A DNA stretch of 64,000 bases. It comes from Candidatus Gastranaerophilales bacterium. Lineage in GTDB: Bacteria > Cyanobacteriota > Vampirovibrionia > Gastranaerophilales > Gastranaerophilaceae. The notes under the pieces were generated by a model that was given only the letters and a program-made list of their open reading frames with translations, had not been told where the DNA came from and did no database searches. The translations under genes were made by a program, and so were the position numbers. Each line of letters starts with the position of its first letter. Position 1 is the stretch's first letter. Positions 47,574 through 55,886 of this stretch are shown one piece after another. The stretch spans positions 1-64,000 of the forward strand of contig CALUPP010000016.1 of NCBI GenBank assembly GCA_944322685.1, given 5' to 3'.

Positions 47574-48845
47574 ATGAATGTTTTAATTGTCGGCTCGGGA
47601 GCAAAGGAATACACCCTCGCAAAACTGATGAAATCTTACAATAACGTGGATTTGGTCTTTGTTGCGCCGGGAAATGAGGCGATTCAAGAGTTTGCCTCAT
47701 GCATTGATATAAAAGCTAACGATATTGATGAACTTTTGGAGTTTGTAAAAGCAAATGAAATAGATTTGACCGTAGCGTGCTCTGAAAAGGCAATTGAAGC
47801 GGGAATTGCCGACAAATTTAATGACGCGGGGCTTATGATTTTTGCTCCGACCATAGATGCGGCAAAAATCGCCATTAGCAAATCTGCCGGCAAAAAATTC
47901 ATGTACAAAACCAAGATTCCGACCCCGAAATTCGGAATTTTTGACCGCGAAAACATGGCGGTTGAATACGCAAGAAAATCAGCGATGCCTTTGCTTATAA
48001 AAACCGACAATCACCAAAAAGGCGAAAACGTCGTTGTGTGCGATTCGTTCAAAAACGCGAAAAGAGTGATTGAAGAAGTTTTTGACAGCCAGAATAAGAA
48101 GCTGGTTATGGAGGATTACGTTCCGGGGCAGGAGTTTTCATACTATGTAATAACTGACGGGTACAATGCGATGCCCTTGACCTCGGTTGTGCCCTACAAA
48201 TACTCGCTAAACGGCGACGGAGGGCTCGTTACGTCAGGTATGGGGGCTTATTCGCCGTTTTATATGATAAATCATGATATCGAAAGAAGAATTTTTAAAG
48301 AAATCATCTATCCTGCGCTTGATGAGCTCGGCAGAAACAACAATCAATACGTCGGAATTCTCGGTGTGGACATAATTTTGGACAGAAATGGCGGTTTGAA
48401 TGTTATGGAATTCAACCCGTTTTTAAAAGAACCCGATGCAGAGTGCGTTTTTGCGCTTGTAAATGAAAATTTTGCTGATTTAATGCGTGCTGCGGTTATG
48501 GGAACGCTTATGGACATTTTTCCGGAGATAAGAGTAAAGCACCAGTATGCAGTATCTGTTGTTTTAACGGCCGGAAATTACCCTGTTTCGGGCCGGAGCG
48601 GCAGCGTAATCAAAGGGCTTGATGAAATTGATGAAGAAGTAATCGCCGCGCACTACAACACAACAAAAAATCAAGCCGGCGAATACGAAACAAACGGCGG
48701 AAGAACGCTTTCCGTAACGGCTTGCGGGGCTACGCTGGAATCGGCCTCAAATAAGGTTTATGAAAATATAAAACTGATAAATTTTGACTGCAAAAAGCAC
48801 AGAACGGATGTCGGAAACGTAATGCCGTCAAGGTTTCAGCTATGA
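47574..48845 (+). CDS. purD: Phosphoribosylamine-glycine ligase, divergent
   Basis: 423 residues, the full PurD layout: N-domain with VLIVGSGAKEYTLAKLM (usual form GGREHAL), VAPGN, the ATP-grasp middle (MEDYVPGQEFSYYVITDGYN, GGLVTSGMGAYSP) and C-domain. In purine synthesis it ligates glycine to phosphoribosylamine. It is divergent: the usual RFGDPE metal-site motif reads FNPFLKEPDAEC, and GREH reads AKEY. It may be a genuine but fast-evolving PurD or a related ATP-grasp enzyme. It overlaps the next gene by four bases. Confidence 0.8.
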   Translation: MNVLIVGSGAKEYTLAKLMKSYNNVDLVFVAPGNEAIQEFASCIDIKANDIDELLEFVKANEIDLTVACSEKAIEAGIADKFNDAGLMIFAPTIDAAKIAISKSAGKKFMYKTKIPTPKFGIFDRENMAVEYARKSAMPLLIKTDNHQKGENVVVCDSFKNAKRVIEEVFDSQNKKLVMEDYVPGQEFSYYVITDGYNAMPLTSVVPYKYSLNGDGGLVTSGMGAYSPFYMINHDIERRIFKEIIYPALDELGRNNNQYVGILGVDIILDRNGGLNVMEFNPFLKEPDAECVFALVNENFADLMRAAVMGTLMDIFPEIRVKHQYAVSVVLTAGNYPVSGRSGSVIKGLDEIDEEVIAAHYNTTKNQAGEYETNGGRTLSVTACGATLESASNKVYENIKLINFDCKKHRTDVGNVMPSRFQL

Positions 48846-49105
48846 GCGAACATATAAGAAAATGTGCGGGATGCGCCGGAAAATTTGGCCGGGCGGGCAT
48901 GATACGGGTGCTGAAAAACAGTGTTTCCGGTGAAATTCTCATAAACCCTGACAATTATACATTTGGGCGTTCGGTTTATATTTGCAAAAACAAAAAATGT
49001 GTAGAAGCAGCATTCAAAAAGGGCAGAATTTTTAAACTTTTAAAAACGCAGCCGCAAAATCAGCTCAAAGAAAAGCTCCTCGGCCTTTTTGCCGGAAAAG
49101 AATAG
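48842..49105 (+). CDS. ylxR: YlxR/RnpM family RNA-binding protein
   Basis: 87 residues with the DUF448/YlxR pattern: CAGCAGKF near the N-terminus, IRVLKN, NYTFGRSVYICKNKKCVEAAFKKGRIFKLL (motif positions ~40-70). Characterised members bind RNA and modulate RNase P, and normally lie between nusA and infB. Here it starts inside the last codons of purD (ATGA overlap), away from its usual operon. It could be a second, specialised copy. Confidence 0.8.
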   Translation: MSEHIRKCAGCAGKFGRAGMIRVLKNSVSGEILINPDNYTFGRSVYICKNKKCVEAAFKKGRIFKLLKTQPQNQLKEKLLGLFAGKE

Positions 49106-49108
49106 GGT

Positions 49109-49675
49109 TTATTCTTCTTCTTGTGCGATTTCTTCTGATTTTCCGATTACTTTCCCGTCTTTGTCGTAGGCTGTATTCCCAACCCAGTGGCAGTTTAGGG
49201 TTCCGTCTTTATTGTAGATATATTCCTCCTGCGGGGAAACCTGAAAACTCACGGCAGTGAGTTCTCCGTTGGGATTGTACCGGTAAATTGCAAACGGGTA
49301 TTTTTCGCCGGGTTTTGGGGCTGTTTCAATCGCCACTGCTTTCAAATAGCCCGACGAATGCCAGTAAAAATAGGTTACGCCCTTTTCTTTTTTTGTATTT
49401 ACGCCGTATGCCTTTGAAAATGGTAATTTGTAGAGTTTTACCTCTCTGTCCGGCAGGCGGAGGTTGTATTTTAGCGCGTTTTTGTTTTCTTCTAAATCTT
49501 TATCGAAAATATGTGATTTTATCTGCGATGACGGGATTTTGTAAACAATATTTTCAAAAGCAGCTTTTCTTGCCAGCTCAGCATTGTATTCCGCGCTGGC
49601 ATGGAGTACTTTGCAATATGCCGGCGCTGTCGTCAAAATAATCGCTAATAACAGGCTTATTAAACTATTTTTCAT
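49109..49675 (-). CDS. Secreted hypothetical protein with MORN-like repeats
   Basis: 188 residues. The signal peptide (MKNSLISLLLAIILTTAPAYC) starts at the ATG at 49675 with AGAGGA just before it; a longer in-frame extension is less likely. The C-terminal half has repeated Tyr-Asn-x-Asn/Asp-Gly-x-Leu strands (YRYNPNGELTAV, YIYNKDGTLNCHW, YDKDGKVIG), like MORN or toxin-wheel repeats. The end is acidic (EEIAQEEE). It is divergent from the next gene with only 36 bases between. Confidence 0.75.
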   Translation of the reverse strand: MKNSLISLLLAIILTTAPAYCKVLHASAEYNAELARKAAFENIVYKIPSSQIKSHIFDKDLEENKNALKYNLRLPDREVKLYKLPFSKAYGVNTKKEKGVTYFYWHSSGYLKAVAIETAPKPGEKYPFAIYRYNPNGELTAVSFQVSPQEEYIYNKDGTLNCHWVGNTAYDKDGKVIGKSEEIAQEEE

Positions 49676-49711
49676 ATTTCCTCTGCTCTGATATAATATC
49701 ATTATAATATT

Positions 49712-50662
49712 ATGAGCTCAAGAGTTAAAAATATATTCACAATAGCATACATATTTATCATGCTGGGCGGCTGCGCTTATGCCGCGCAAGGGCAAAGCCG
49801 TGTTATTTTGACGGATTTTCGCAATGTTAACCTTTTTGAGGCTTTTTATGCCTATGACAAAAAGAAAAATGACTATGTTTTTACAAAGCTCGACAGAAAA
49901 ACATACAAAAAGCTCTCGCCGGAAAATAAAGCAATTTATAAAAGGGTAAAAAAATCCAATAAAATTTATATAGCTTCAAAAAGGCCGATGCCGGATTTTA
50001 TAAGAATAAATAAACGCCAAGACGCCTATAAAATCAACAAGTATAACCTGCCGGCCGCAAATGCGCTCGTTTTTGACTTTCAAAAGGACAAAAAATACTC
50101 AACTGCCCTCTATTATGCGCTGCAAATAAAAAAATATGATAAAAAGAACAAATATCCTGATTTGAATTACAGAATCGGTGCGCTCTATTACATGCTCGGG
50201 TATTTTGATGACTGTATTCCTTATCTGGAGAAAAATCTCAGCCTGCAAAAGCCGTTTGCTCAAAAAGATACCCGCATAATGCTTGCAGATTCATATAATC
50301 TCACTGCGGAGAATCAAAAAAATCCAAACGAATACTACAAACTTGCGCTTTTGAATGCGGACAAGGTGCTGAACAACTATGAACAGAACGCAAAAATGCT
50401 CGAGGTTAAATATAACGCCTGCTATAATTTGAAAAGTTACCGCTCCGCGATGGCTGCGGCCGAATCTTTGATGAAATTGAACCCGCAATCCGCTGATTAT
50501 GCGCTGAAATATGCAAATTGCCGCGGTGCTTTGAACGATAAGCAAACCGAGCTGATTTATCTGCAAAAGGCAAAAAATCTTGCGAATAAGGGGCAAAAAA
50601 ATGAAGAACTTATGAATGAAATTAACCTGCGATTAAAGAATTTCGGCGTTTTGCGTAAATAA
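49712..50662 (+). CDS. Secreted TPR-like repeat protein
   Basis: 316 residues. An N-terminal signal sequence (~1-25, ending GGCAYA-AQG) is followed by a Lys/Tyr-rich region (~30-115) and then helical pairs that read like TPRs (YSTALYYALQIKKYD, YRIGALYYMLGYFDDCIPYLEKNL cut at ~150-175, and more to the end). A periplasmic or lipoprotein scaffold is the likely role; Cys21 could be a lipobox Cys (LGGC). Its partners are unknown. Confidence 0.75.
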   Translation: MSSRVKNIFTIAYIFIMLGGCAYAAQGQSRVILTDFRNVNLFEAFYAYDKKKNDYVFTKLDRKTYKKLSPENKAIYKRVKKSNKIYIASKRPMPDFIRINKRQDAYKINKYNLPAANALVFDFQKDKKYSTALYYALQIKKYDKKNKYPDLNYRIGALYYMLGYFDDCIPYLEKNLSLQKPFAQKDTRIMLADSYNLTAENQKNPNEYYKLALLNADKVLNNYEQNAKMLEVKYNACYNLKSYRSAMAAAESLMKLNPQSADYALKYANCRGALNDKQTELIYLQKAKNLANKGQKNEELMNEINLRLKNFGVLRK

Positions 50663-50665
50663 AAC

Positions 50666-50693
50666 TTGAATTATCGTTCTTATTTAATATAAT
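50666..50693 (+). promoter_or_regulatory. Predicted tRNA-Thr promoter
   Basis: TTGAAT at 50666-50671 and TATAAT at 50688-50693, 16 bases apart, upstream of the tRNA at 50727. Confidence 0.65.
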
Positions 50694-50726
50694 ATTAATG
50701 TAAATTATCATATTTGTTTTGCAAAT

Positions 50727-50799
50727 GCCGATGTAGCTCAGCTGGTAGAGCAACTCATTCGTAATGAGTAGGTCGCGGGTTCGAATCCCTTCATCGGCT
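50727..50799 (+). tRNA. tRNA-Thr (anticodon CGT)
   Basis: GCCGATG (50727-50733) pairs with CATCGGC (50792-50798). The anticodon stem ACTCA/TGAGT encloses TTCGTAA, anticodon CGT. The T-loop is TTCGAAT. The T-stem GCGGG/CCCTT has one C-T mismatch plus a wobble, which is unusual. No CCA is encoded and a T-run follows. The spacer after it (50800-51018) shows nothing else supported. Confidence 0.93.
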
Positions 50800-51018
50800 T
50801 TTTTGCTACCCTTGCTGGGGGCGGCTTTTCGGAAATTCGTAGATTCGGGCTTTGGGGGAATTTTCTATCTTGAAAAGACTTGTATTGATGTTTTTTAGCT
50901 CAAATAAAATTTAATTATTATTTTGTTTGTTAACAATTGTAAAATTTATAGTCATATTTCTAAAGTTTTCTGTAAAACCTGTCGATAACATAAATGTATT
51001 TAGCTTGAAAGGAGTAGA

Positions 51019-51678
51019 ATGATGACTCAGGTTAACGGAATTCAGGGTGGTATTGGCTCTCTGTTTGGAGCGTATTTTAACAATCTTATTCAATCAGCAG
51101 TGGATAAGGCCGTAGATAAGGCAGTAGACGAAATTACAACTTCATATGATGTTGATGTAACTTCGGTCAGCGATGATGAGGCGGAGTTTGTTCCTAGTGA
51201 ATCAGCGGAAGCTTCTGAAGATACTTCTTCAACATCAGGTTTTATGTCGAGTATTTCAACGATGTTTCAGACTTTAGTTCTTGGATTTTTATCGTTGATT
51301 GGGCTGAGTACATTAGCGGCACAACAAGCTCAAGGCACGGAAGAAACGTCATCTGCTGATGGAACTGTACCGGCGCAAGGAGCAGAAACGACCGGTGCTG
51401 TGTCTGATGGAAATGATAAATATACAATGACCGAAGATGAAAAGGCTTATTTGACACTGCATCCTGACTATGTTAAAGATCTGCTTGCAGAAGAACGATA
51501 TCAGGAACAATACGGCGGCAGCTGGGCTCCGAGCAGCAGAAAAGCGAGAAGGTTAGAACAAATAAAAAGTCAAATAACTGACGCAGAAGTTCAGGCCTAT
51601 TTGCAGCTTCACCCGAATGTAATTAAAAATGCAATCGTAATGGATGAAGTAGTAGATCGTTTTAATGGCGCTATTTAA
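51019..51678 (+). CDS. Hypothetical protein with acidic linker, membrane helix and duplicated motif
   Basis: 219 residues. An amphipathic N-terminus (SAVDKAVDKAVDEI), an acidic Ser-rich linker, one hydrophobic helix (~86-104, MFQTLVLGFLSLIGLSTLAA), and a soluble end with two copies of one motif: AYLTLHPDYVKDLL (~148-161) and AYLQLHPNVIKNAI (~193-206). No family is recognised. AAAGGAG precedes the start, which could be either of two adjacent ATGs. It ends at a strong terminator, so it is a single-gene unit. Confidence 0.75.
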   Translation: MMTQVNGIQGGIGSLFGAYFNNLIQSAVDKAVDKAVDEITTSYDVDVTSVSDDEAEFVPSESAEASEDTSSTSGFMSSISTMFQTLVLGFLSLIGLSTLAAQQAQGTEETSSADGTVPAQGAETTGAVSDGNDKYTMTEDEKAYLTLHPDYVKDLLAEERYQEQYGGSWAPSSRKARRLEQIKSQITDAEVQAYLQLHPNVIKNAIVMDEVVDRFNGAI

Positions 51679-51689
51679 AATTTTCATTA

Positions 51690-51725
51690 AAAAGCGGATG
51701 TTATCCAAAAACATCCGCTTTTTGT
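51690..51725 (+). terminator. Intrinsic terminator
   Basis: AAAGCGGATGTT (51691-51702) pairs with AACATCCGCTT plus the following T (51710-51721), with a long T-run after it. It ends the hypothetical gene at 51019-51678. The rest of the spacer to 51945 shows no supported gene. Confidence 0.9.
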
Positions 51726-51945
51726 TTATTAATTTTGCTTTTGTTTCGGATATTTGTTGTTTTTTATGGTTTTTATAACTTAAAAACGAAAATTTGGAAA
51801 ATTTGCCGATTATTTTGGCACCTGCTCCTGATTTTTTCAAATAAGCCGCATGTTGAAAATAAAAATTGCCGTTTTGGGCATTTGGCCGGTCAATTGAAGA
51901 TATTTTTAAAGCCGTTTATCCTCAAAATGCACGGAGGAGGGCTTT

Positions 51946-52257
51946 ATGAAAAAAATAATTTCTGCAATGTTGGTTTTTCTTTTGGTGTCGTCAAGTGCGC
52001 AGGCGGCATGCAGCTATCGAATGCAGAAAAAAATGCTGCACAACCGGCGTGTGGTGAAAAACAAGGTCATTAATGCGCAAATTAAAGGCAAAATGCTCGC
52101 AATCCAGGAGCTTTCCCGAAAAGACTACTGCAACGACCCCAAAACCAAGCAAAAAATTCTGGCATATCAAAATCAGATAGTTGATTTGACAAATCAAAAA
52201 TTGTGCCTGAAAAAAGAATATAAAGCCTCGCTCGCAAAGCTGAAAGCGGCTCGTTAG
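51946..52257 (+). CDS. Small secreted helical protein
   Basis: 103 residues. Signal peptide MKKIISAMLVFLLVSSSAQA, then a basic helical mature part with four Cys (ACSYRM, KDYCNDP and KLCLKKE visible) that could form disulfides. GGAGGAGGG lies before the ATG. Its stop overlaps the convergent ketosynthase gene by a few bases. No family recognised. Confidence 0.75.
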   Translation: MKKIISAMLVFLLVSSSAQAACSYRMQKKMLHNRRVVKNKVINAQIKGKMLAIQELSRKDYCNDPKTKQKILAYQNQIVDLTNQKLCLKKEYKASLAKLKAAR

Positions 52258-53480
52258 GGGCATTTTTTGAAAATTAACGAGGTATTTATTCCGCCAAAAG
52301 CAAAATTGTTTGACATTATGACGTCTGTTTTGATTTCACGTCCCTGACCGGTGATATAATCAAGCGGTGCGCATTTTTCGTCAATGTTGTTAAGGTTCAG
52401 CGTGGGCGAATACCAGCCGGAATTGAGCATTTTTATCGCCAAAATAGCCTCAATAGCCCCGCAGGCGCCCAATGTATGACCCGTGTAGCTTTTTAATGAA
52501 CTTATAGGAACTTTTCGCTTAAAAACCTCGTAAGTTGCTGTTGATTCTGCAACGTCACCCTGCAAGGTTGCTGTTCCATGGGCGTTTATGTAGCCGATTT
52601 CATCGGGAGAGATTTTTGCGTCGTTCAAAGCCAGTGAAAGCGCCGAGCCCATTGTCTCCGGGCAAGGATTTGTGATGTGGGTTCCGTCCGTTGAGGTGCC
52701 GAAACCGATGATTTCAGCGTAAATCTTTGCATTTCGCCTTTTTGCGTGTTCGTATTCTTCAAGAATGAGCGTCCCGGCCCCCTCTCCGAGCACCAATCCG
52801 TCCCTTTCCCGGTCAAATGGCGCGGGCGTAAGCTCCGGCGTGCTGTTTTTCAGGCTTGTTGCGTACAAAGTGTCAAAAATCGCTATGTGAGACGGGTGGA
52901 GTTCTTCCGCTCCGCCTGCTATCATCACTGTTTCGTAGCCGTTTTTGATTGCTTCGTAAGCATAACCGACGCCCATTGAGCCTGATGTGCAGGCTGTGGA
53001 TGACGGAATCAGCCGACCTTTGGTTTTAAAGTAGAGCGAGATGTTGACTGTGGTTGTTTGGGGCATCATTTTTATGTAAGAGCCGGAATTTACGCAGCGA
53101 ACCTTTTTTTCCACGTCCATTGTGTAAAAATCAATTATCGATTCGAGAGAACCCGAGGAAGAACCGTAGCTTACGCCGGTTTCACCGTTTGAAATAATCT
53201 CGTCGCCTAAAAGCCCCGCATCTTTGAGCGCTTCTTCTGTCACTGCGGTTGAAAATATGGCAACTTTGCCCATTGTTCTTGTTACTTTACGGTTAAAATG
53301 TTCAGGGATGACAAAATCGTTTACCGGCGCGGCCAGTCGGGTGTTCATGTTTTCAAATTCGTCAAGAATTTTCCAATATTCAACACAGTTTTTGAATTTT
53401 TTTAAATTTTCAAAAGCGATTTCCACTTTGCTGCCGAGCGGGCTCGTGAGAGCCATCCCTGTAACAACAACCCTTTTCAC
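52254..53480 (-). CDS. Beta-ketoacyl-ACP synthase of aryl-polyene-type cluster (KS 1)
   Basis: 408 residues, a FabF/KAS II-type thiolase fold with all three catalytic residues: Cys164 in STACTSGSMG, His in NAHGTATLQGD and His in GHTLGACGAIE. It condenses malonyl-ACP with a growing acyl chain. It is the last gene of the minus-strand arm and overlaps the ketoreductase by 4 bases. In known aryl polyene clusters one ketosynthase pairs with a chain-length factor; this or KS 2 may be that partner. Confidence 0.9.
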   Translation of the reverse strand: MKRVVVTGMALTSPLGSKVEIAFENLKKFKNCVEYWKILDEFENMNTRLAAPVNDFVIPEHFNRKVTRTMGKVAIFSTAVTEEALKDAGLLGDEIISNGETGVSYGSSSGSLESIIDFYTMDVEKKVRCVNSGSYIKMMPQTTTVNISLYFKTKGRLIPSSTACTSGSMGVGYAYEAIKNGYETVMIAGGAEELHPSHIAIFDTLYATSLKNSTPELTPAPFDRERDGLVLGEGAGTLILEEYEHAKRRNAKIYAEIIGFGTSTDGTHITNPCPETMGSALSLALNDAKISPDEIGYINAHGTATLQGDVAESTATYEVFKRKVPISSLKSYTGHTLGACGAIEAILAIKMLNSGWYSPTLNLNNIDEKCAPLDYITGQGREIKTDVIMSNNFAFGGINTSLIFKKCP

Positions 53481-54205
53481 CTGTACAAACCTCCGTTTAC
53501 GGAAATAACCTGACCTGTTATGTAGCTTGCATCTTCGCTCATAAGGTAATTTACGAGGCTGGCGACCTCTTTTGCGCGTCCGAGTCTGCGCATCGGTATC
53601 ATTTTTTTGACTTCATCGGCCGGAATATCTTTTATCATGTCGGTTTCGATGACTCCCGGGGCCACGCAGTTTACTGTTATGCCTCTTTTTGCCAGTTCAA
53701 GGCTCAGCGCTTTTGTTGCTCCGATAATTCCGGCTTTTGCCGCGCTGTAATTGACCTGTCCGCGGTTTCCGGCAAGCCCTGAGATTGAAGACATTGTTAC
53801 AATTCGGCCTTTTATCCTTTGCTCTATCATCGGCATTATTATTGGCTTTAAAACATTATAAAAACCGCCCAAATTCGTGTTCAGCACGTCATCCCACTCG
53901 TTTTCTTCCATAACGGGGAACACATTGTCCCTTGCTATGCCTGCATTTAGTACCACTCCGTAGTATATGCCGTTTTTTTTAATGTCTTTTGACAAAACCT
54001 CAAAGCATTGTTCGCGATTTTTTACGTCAAACTGCAAAATTCGGGCTTTTACGCCGCAGGATATGACTTCGGCCCGTACTATTTCGGCCATTTCCGTGTT
54101 GTTGACGCAATGAAGAACAATATCAAAGCCGCTTTTTGCAAGATAAACGGCGGTTTCTTTACCAATACCGCGGCTTGAGCCGGTTATTAAGACGGATTTG
54201 CACAT
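53477..54205 (-). CDS. 3-oxoacyl-ACP reductase (FabG-type ketoreductase)
   Basis: 242 residues, a short-chain dehydrogenase with the cofactor motif TGSSRGIGKE near the N-terminus and catalytic Ser and Tyr-x3-Lys in SSISGLAGNRGQVNYSAAKA, plus VAPGVIETDM. It reduces each beta-keto intermediate with NADPH. The start at 54205 (MCKSVLITGSS) suits the family; an in-frame extension would run into the dehydratase gene. The gene order ketosynthase-dehydratase-reductase-ketosynthase matches aryl polyene clusters. Confidence 0.9.
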   Translation of the reverse strand: MCKSVLITGSSRGIGKETAVYLAKSGFDIVLHCVNNTEMAEIVRAEVISCGVKARILQFDVKNREQCFEVLSKDIKKNGIYYGVVLNAGIARDNVFPVMEENEWDDVLNTNLGGFYNVLKPIIMPMIEQRIKGRIVTMSSISGLAGNRGQVNYSAAKAGIIGATKALSLELAKRGITVNCVAPGVIETDMIKDIPADEVKKMIPMRRLGRAKEVASLVNYLMSEDASYITGQVISVNGGLYR

Positions 54206-54221
54206 AAAACTCTCACTAAAT

Positions 54222-54656
54222 CTAAATTTCTCCGGAGTCTTCGGGCTGGTAAACATTTACAACAGCATTCACGCACTCCACACCATCATTATAGATAAAA
54301 CACTCGAAGGAAACAAGTTCAGTGTCTGAAAATGTCTGTTTTGCCAATATTTTGTACTCTTTTCCGAGCTCAAATTTTTCAATTGAACAATTATAAGCCC
54401 TTGAACCCAGCAAATAGCCGATTTTTGGCTCTTTTTCACCGTTTTTGAAATATGCGTAGCAGCCGGCGGTCTGAGCCATAAATTCAATGCCTGCAAGGGG
54501 CGACATCCCCTTTATTGTTTTATCATAGAGGATTTTGTCTTCGGAAATCCTCACCGCTGCTTCCACGGTTTCATTTTCAAGGTCAACATCAACCAATTCA
54601 TCAATCAGAATCATCGGCGGGTCATGCGGGAGAATTTTTTGCAGATTTTTTTTCAT
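54222..54656 (-). CDS. Hot-dog 3-hydroxyacyl-ACP dehydratase, ApeP-like
   Basis: 144 residues. ILPHDPPMILIDELV at the N-terminus and SPLAGIEFMAQTAGCYAYF further on are the hallmarks of the ApeP-type hot-dog dehydratases of aryl polyene clusters. It would remove water from the 3-hydroxyacyl chain to form each double bond, working with the other dehydratase domain in the 58315-59937 protein. It shares one base with the upstream ketosynthase and has 16 bases to the ketoreductase. Confidence 0.85.
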   Translation of the reverse strand: MKKNLQKILPHDPPMILIDELVDVDLENETVEAAVRISEDKILYDKTIKGMSPLAGIEFMAQTAGCYAYFKNGEKEPKIGYLLGSRAYNCSIEKFELGKEYKILAKQTFSDTELVSFECFIYNDGVECVNAVVNVYQPEDSGEI

Positions 54657-55804
54657 TATTTACCTTTCCTGAGGACTAAAACAGCATTGGATCCGCCAAA
54701 ACCGAAGGCATTGCACAAAATATTGCGAAGATTCTGCGCTTTTTGTCCGTATTTTACAAGTTCAATTTCCGGCAGCGCGTCATCGTAAATGCCGTCAAAC
54801 CTGTGCGGCAGAAGATTGTTGGCTTTGTTTATGGTTTCGTCGAGCATTGCGCAGCAAAGGGCTGTTTCCACTGCGGCTGATGCGCCCAAACAGTGTCCGG
54901 TCAGCGGTTTTGTGCCGCTGGCTGGGATTTTGCCGCCAAAAATCCTGAAAACGGCGTTCGCCTCCATCAAATCGTTGGTTTGTGTCCCGGTTGCGTGGAG
55001 ATTTATGTAATCTATTTCTTCAGGTTTTATATTTGCCTGATTCAGGGCCGCTTTGATGGCGTTTGAAGCTTGAATCCCCTCCGGATCGGGGGTTGCGCAG
55101 TGGTAAGCATCGGAGGTTTCGCCGATTCCGGCCAATTCCGTGCTGTTTTCGCCGGGTTCTTTTTCAAGAAGAAACAGCGCGGCCCCTTCGCCTATATTTA
55201 TGCCGTTTCGGTTTTTGCTGAAAGGGATGGAATGCTTTTCTGAAAGGACTTCCAGCGAATGAAATCCGTAAACTGGCATTTTGCAAAGCGCATCCGTGCC
55301 TCCAGCGATTACTGCGTCGCAAATTCCGTTTTCAAGAAGCTTTTTTGCGGTTGAAAAGGCTTTTATTCCCGATGTGCATGCGGTCGAAACGCTGCTGTAA
55401 TAGCCGTTTAGCCCGAGATGCTTGTGCAGGAATCCTGACGGGTTGCCTATTTGGGAGTGATCGATGTCTTTTGAGCGTTCGTATTCGTCAATTCCGGAAT
55501 TTGTCGTTCCTATCACGATTCCGACGCGATTTTTACCGTATTTTTTTATTGCGTTTTTGATTTCGCCGTTAATTTGTGCGAGGCAATGAAGAAGAAGCGC
55601 ATTGCAGCGCAAATTGTATTTTTCGCTTTTGATTTCGGGCAGTTTGGTCATTATTTTCCCGAAAGGAAAGCTTTTTCCCTTGAGTAGCTGTTCATCCGGG
55701 GTCAAAAAATCAATATCCGGTTTCAGAGCATTAAAAAACATTTCCCCGGCCGAATTTCCGAGGCAAGATACCGAACTGTATGCGTTTATGTAGGTTTTGC
55801 TCAT
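54656..55804 (-). CDS. Beta-ketoacyl-ACP synthase of aryl-polyene-type cluster (KS 2)
   Basis: 382 residues with the catalytic set Cys143 in STACTSGIKAF, His in HATGTQTND and His in GHCLGASAAVE. It is a second, distinct full ketosynthase. It is first in the minus-strand arm, starting 82 bases from the divergent plus-strand arm. No strong promoter pair could be fixed in the gap, although an AT-rich TATAAT is present on the plus strand at 55842. Its role relative to KS 1 (chain starting or extension) is not decided by sequence. Confidence 0.9.
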   Translation of the reverse strand: MSKTYINAYSSVSCLGNSAGEMFFNALKPDIDFLTPDEQLLKGKSFPFGKIMTKLPEIKSEKYNLRCNALLLHCLAQINGEIKNAIKKYGKNRVGIVIGTTNSGIDEYERSKDIDHSQIGNPSGFLHKHLGLNGYYSSVSTACTSGIKAFSTAKKLLENGICDAVIAGGTDALCKMPVYGFHSLEVLSEKHSIPFSKNRNGINIGEGAALFLLEKEPGENSTELAGIGETSDAYHCATPDPEGIQASNAIKAALNQANIKPEEIDYINLHATGTQTNDLMEANAVFRIFGGKIPASGTKPLTGHCLGASAAVETALCCAMLDETINKANNLLPHRFDGIYDDALPEIELVKYGQKAQNLRNILCNAFGFGGSNAVLVLRKGK

Positions 55805-55886
55805 AATTTCAGGATATCCTTTTTTGATAAAAAAGAAAATTTATAATAAAATTAATATTAACATAAAGTTAGAAAGAGTCTGGTAT

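Noticed and set aside
51735-52073. Plus-strand 112-codon frame
   Set aside because: It overlaps the better-supported secreted protein at 51946-52257 in another frame and has no ribosome-binding site.
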